Part shown: positions 34,174 through 36,424 of the stretch, piece by piece
Position numbering within the stretch: position 1 is the first letter of the stretch
Layout: every line of letters begins with the position of its first letter
Origin: Grammothele lineata
Lineage: Eukaryota > Basidiomycota > Agaricomycetes > Polyporales > Polyporaceae
Assembly: GCA_002150815.3 (NCBI GenBank)
Contig: NDFF03000077.1
Span: 1-36,424, forward strand
Reading direction: 5' to 3'
Length of the DNA stretch: 36,424 nt
Translations under genes and position numbers: made by a program
Notes under the pieces: model-generated
Seen by the model: only the letters and a program-made list of their open reading frames with translations
Told to the model about the DNA's origin: nothing
The model's database searches: none

Positions 34174-34298
34174 GGCGTTGACGTTGTCCTTGACTTGTTG
34201 CCAATAGATCGGACCAATCTCACAGATTTTCGCCACTTGTTTGTTGTTGCCTTGCACGCTCTGCTTAGCCCCTGTGGCTACCTTGGAGTCACTCGATC
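34174..34298 (+). repeat. Duplicated promoter segment of F-box paralogue 2
   Basis: This stretch resembles the DNA upstream of paralogue 1 (about 31563-31717). It has shared blocks in the same order and the same final tcgatc before ATG. It begins within 80 bases of the right end of the MITE. Confidence 0.5.
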
Positions 34299-36168
34299 AT
34301 GCCGGGACAGCATTCTTCTCATTCAGGCACGGACATGCGGGTTTCCCGGAGTTTGGCTAGGTCTGAAAAGGAACAACGCTCTCTGGGGTGAGTGTTTTTT
34401 ACAAGTGCATATCACCCCCCTTTCTTAACCATCTAACACTCTAGTGCCGATGCTCAGGTCTGTCTCGTAGTCAGCGTTCTGCGCGTTTTCTCCTGATAGA
34501 CAACTTGACCTACAGAGTGCGGGCGTCGATGCTGCTCCGGATGCTCTTAATACCTTAGAACAAGCTCCTGCTACCGTCACTCGACCGAGCGCTCCCATTC
34601 ATTCCCTTCCAAGCGAGATCCTACTCATAATCTTCGAGCTCTGCGTCTATCCTCTCCATCCCCGAGGTCCTTCAGTTTCTGCCGCCGCATACGACGATTA
34701 TGATACGTTGCCGCCATCCCCAAGACGAGTCGACACCACGCGACAGGTTACTCTCACCCATGTCTGCCGCTCTTGGCGTGAGCTAGCTCTCTCCTTCCCC
34801 GGGTTCTGGACACACGTCGACTGCCACAATCGTGCCCAGTTCTCCACCTTCCTTGAACGAGCAGGGACTCTTCCACTCTCTATTTTGGTCAACATGGACG
34901 ACGCCTCCGCGCTGTTCACAGAGTCTCCCGAATGGCTTACCGAAGATATGGTCGACCGCGCGTTATCTACGTTCAGTGCCTCTCTTCGAAGACTCGACTT
35001 TCTTGATTACTATCCTCCGAGTCATCATCCCCATCTACCTGCTCGAAAGCAACATCCGCCCTCTTGGCTCCTCGCCCTGCACGCCCCGCTTCTGGAGTGC
35101 CTAGATATTGCCATCGTTGACATGTTCGAAGTAGATGAAGGGGAAACACTGCGTCTCGAGCCATTGTTCGGAGGCGATCGAGGTGCCGCGACTACGCTTC
35201 GAGCCTTGGCGATTTCCGGAATGGGCGCCTGGCTTCCATCCAACCATTTCCCCAACCTCACTCACCTCAGCCTCTCGTTCGAGAAAGTGCCGATTTTCAC
35301 ATACATTCCGCAACTTATGTGTCTCTTCCGGAACACACCCGCCCTCGAGTTCGGTCACTTGTCTAAGTTGGAGATGGATGAGCCCGATGGCCTTTTCATC
35401 ACACCCAACTTGACGGACCGCGTCGAGTCGTTGCCCCGACTCAAGCTTCTACTGTTTACCGAATGCACTCCGCTCGCCTTCCAGATCCTGCTTCGGTTAA
35501 ACGTACCCTCTTCGGCACTCACACGTGCGAATGACATCAGATTCGCGCCTGATGACCCTGCCCAGTACCTCTTCTGCTTCGACTACATCAAGCAGGCCGA
35601 CACCTTCGAACTTAGGGTCAACGAATATGGGAAGTTACATCTTTCCGTTGAAGCAGAGGCGTCCGGATTGTGGATACAAGGATATACCAACGCGAACGAC
35701 AAAGAAGCGTGGTGTCGTGAAATGCTCGGTCATATCGTCGAGTCCCCGACACTGCCATGGATGGCGCATCTCACCACCTTTGTACTGGACGCGGGGGATA
35801 TCGATGGGGCCCACTTGGCTACACTCGTCTCTGCCATGTCCCACCTCGCGTCGCTGAAAGTCTCGCTTGGATCGTGGGACGACGATCCTAGCTCCACGGG
35901 AGTGGACAATCTAGAATCGTTCTGTGTGGCTCTCGTTGACATGGGCGCCGGGCCCGCGTCGCGCGAGCTCAATATTGGACTGCACATCCCACCAGCGGGC
36001 AGAGTCGCCGAACAGCAGCGGGGAAACCCTCCGGAGAGTACGGACGCTGTTACAACATTCCTACCCGGTATTTTCTTTTTCCTTTCTTGTTCCTCAATGA
36101 GCGTAACCTCTGTACCATTCGGTCCCGCGGCGATTCAACATCGCTATTGTATGTACGACTCATCGTGA
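34299..36168 (+). CDS. F-box protein paralogue 2, C-terminally truncated
   Basis: Exons 34299-34360, 34445-34457 (13 nt) and 34516-36168 give 575 aa in one frame. The F-box begins near residue 56 (LPSEILLIIFELCVYPLHP) and continues to HVCRSWRELALSFPGFWTHV. The leucine-rich region follows paralogue 1 almost residue by residue (LRALAISGMGAWLPSNHFPN, LTHLSLSF, GLWIQG). The match stops abruptly at about 36066. Beyond it, paralogue 1 has over 100 more residues, with conserved-looking FKSAIVPLQALAEYVEGLVV. Paralogue 2 instead has an unrelated tail ending in MYDSS. It is therefore cut by a rearrangement, or it continues through an unrecognised intron starting at GTATTT (36069). The function is as for paralogue 1 if expressed. 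Confidence 0.75.
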
Positions 36169-36424
36169 CTCACTGGGAGTCATAGTCTCGCGCCCTTGTC
36201 TCTATTGTCTCGGACTCTCTCGCGATCGTCCATAGTCATTGTTCCCATGTACGTATATAGTTTGGGTCTCCCTGAGGATGCTCCTCAGTTTGACCTCCTT
36301 TTCCAATCGAGGCCTCTCTCCCCACTGAACCCCCGTGTGTCGCTCGCCCTCTACCACAGTGCTCGACTTCGCCTCTTCGGCGTACGTCTACCCAGATCCC
36401 TCGACCCTCGACCGCGTGCGCTCG
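36169..36424. other. Window end, no gene recognised
   Basis: These 256 bp follow the stop of F-box paralogue 2. They are CT-rich on the plus strand (for example tctctattgtctcggactctctcgc), which may be 3' UTR or the promoter of a gene beyond the window. I see no domain or repeat. Confidence 0.4.

Overview
The window looks like nuclear DNA from a basidiomycete fungus, most likely an Agaricomycete. It is GC-rich, and its genes are cut by many 45-100 bp GT-AG introns with very small exons. It also carries a Plavaka-type transposase and F-box proteins of the kind that is amplified in mushroom-forming fungi. There is no bacterial, phage or CRISPR-like structure. I built the exon models by hand from splice signals and frame. 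Eight complete models (transporter, leucyl aminopeptidase, homeodomain-like, zinc cluster, aminopeptidase P, sugar permease, GTP/GDP carrier, sorting nexin) and both F-box models close to whole codon numbers.

Left part (1-5.6 kb): the 3' part of a Plavaka/KDZ-like DNA transposon (+), then a decayed fragment of an F-box-family gene (-). Next is a 12-exon siderophore-iron transporter (MFS, SIT/ARN family, 604 aa, -), whose upstream region carries two ATCAGATA-type GATA sites, as expected for iron-responsive repression.

Middle part (6.5-22.8 kb): a 15-exon M17 leucyl aminopeptidase (-) with an in-frame mitochondrial-type leader; a protein with a degenerate homeodomain (+); 3.3 kb with no recognised gene but some coding-like minus-strand segments; a Zn(II)2Cys6 protein with its zinc cluster at the C terminus (+); and a 12-exon M24 aminopeptidase P with an unusual N-terminal extension of about 250 residues (+).

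Right part (25.2-36.4 kb): a 22-exon sugar permease (+) with exons as short as 8 nt; the mitochondrial GTP/GDP carrier GGC1 (+); the sorting nexin SNX3/Grd19 (-), convergent with GGC1; and two tandem F-box/LRR-like paralogues (+). The paralogues share a 13-nt second exon and promoter sequence. Between them sits a 267-bp MITE with perfect terminal inverted repeats and a TA target duplication.

The genes do not form one pathway. The locus is ordinary housekeeping and transport genes, flanked at both ends by copies of one expanding F-box family and by transposon sequence. I did not find a convincing new multi-gene system. The most unusual items are the MITE, the dispersed F-box copies, the homeodomain-like protein lacking Asn51, and the extreme microexons.
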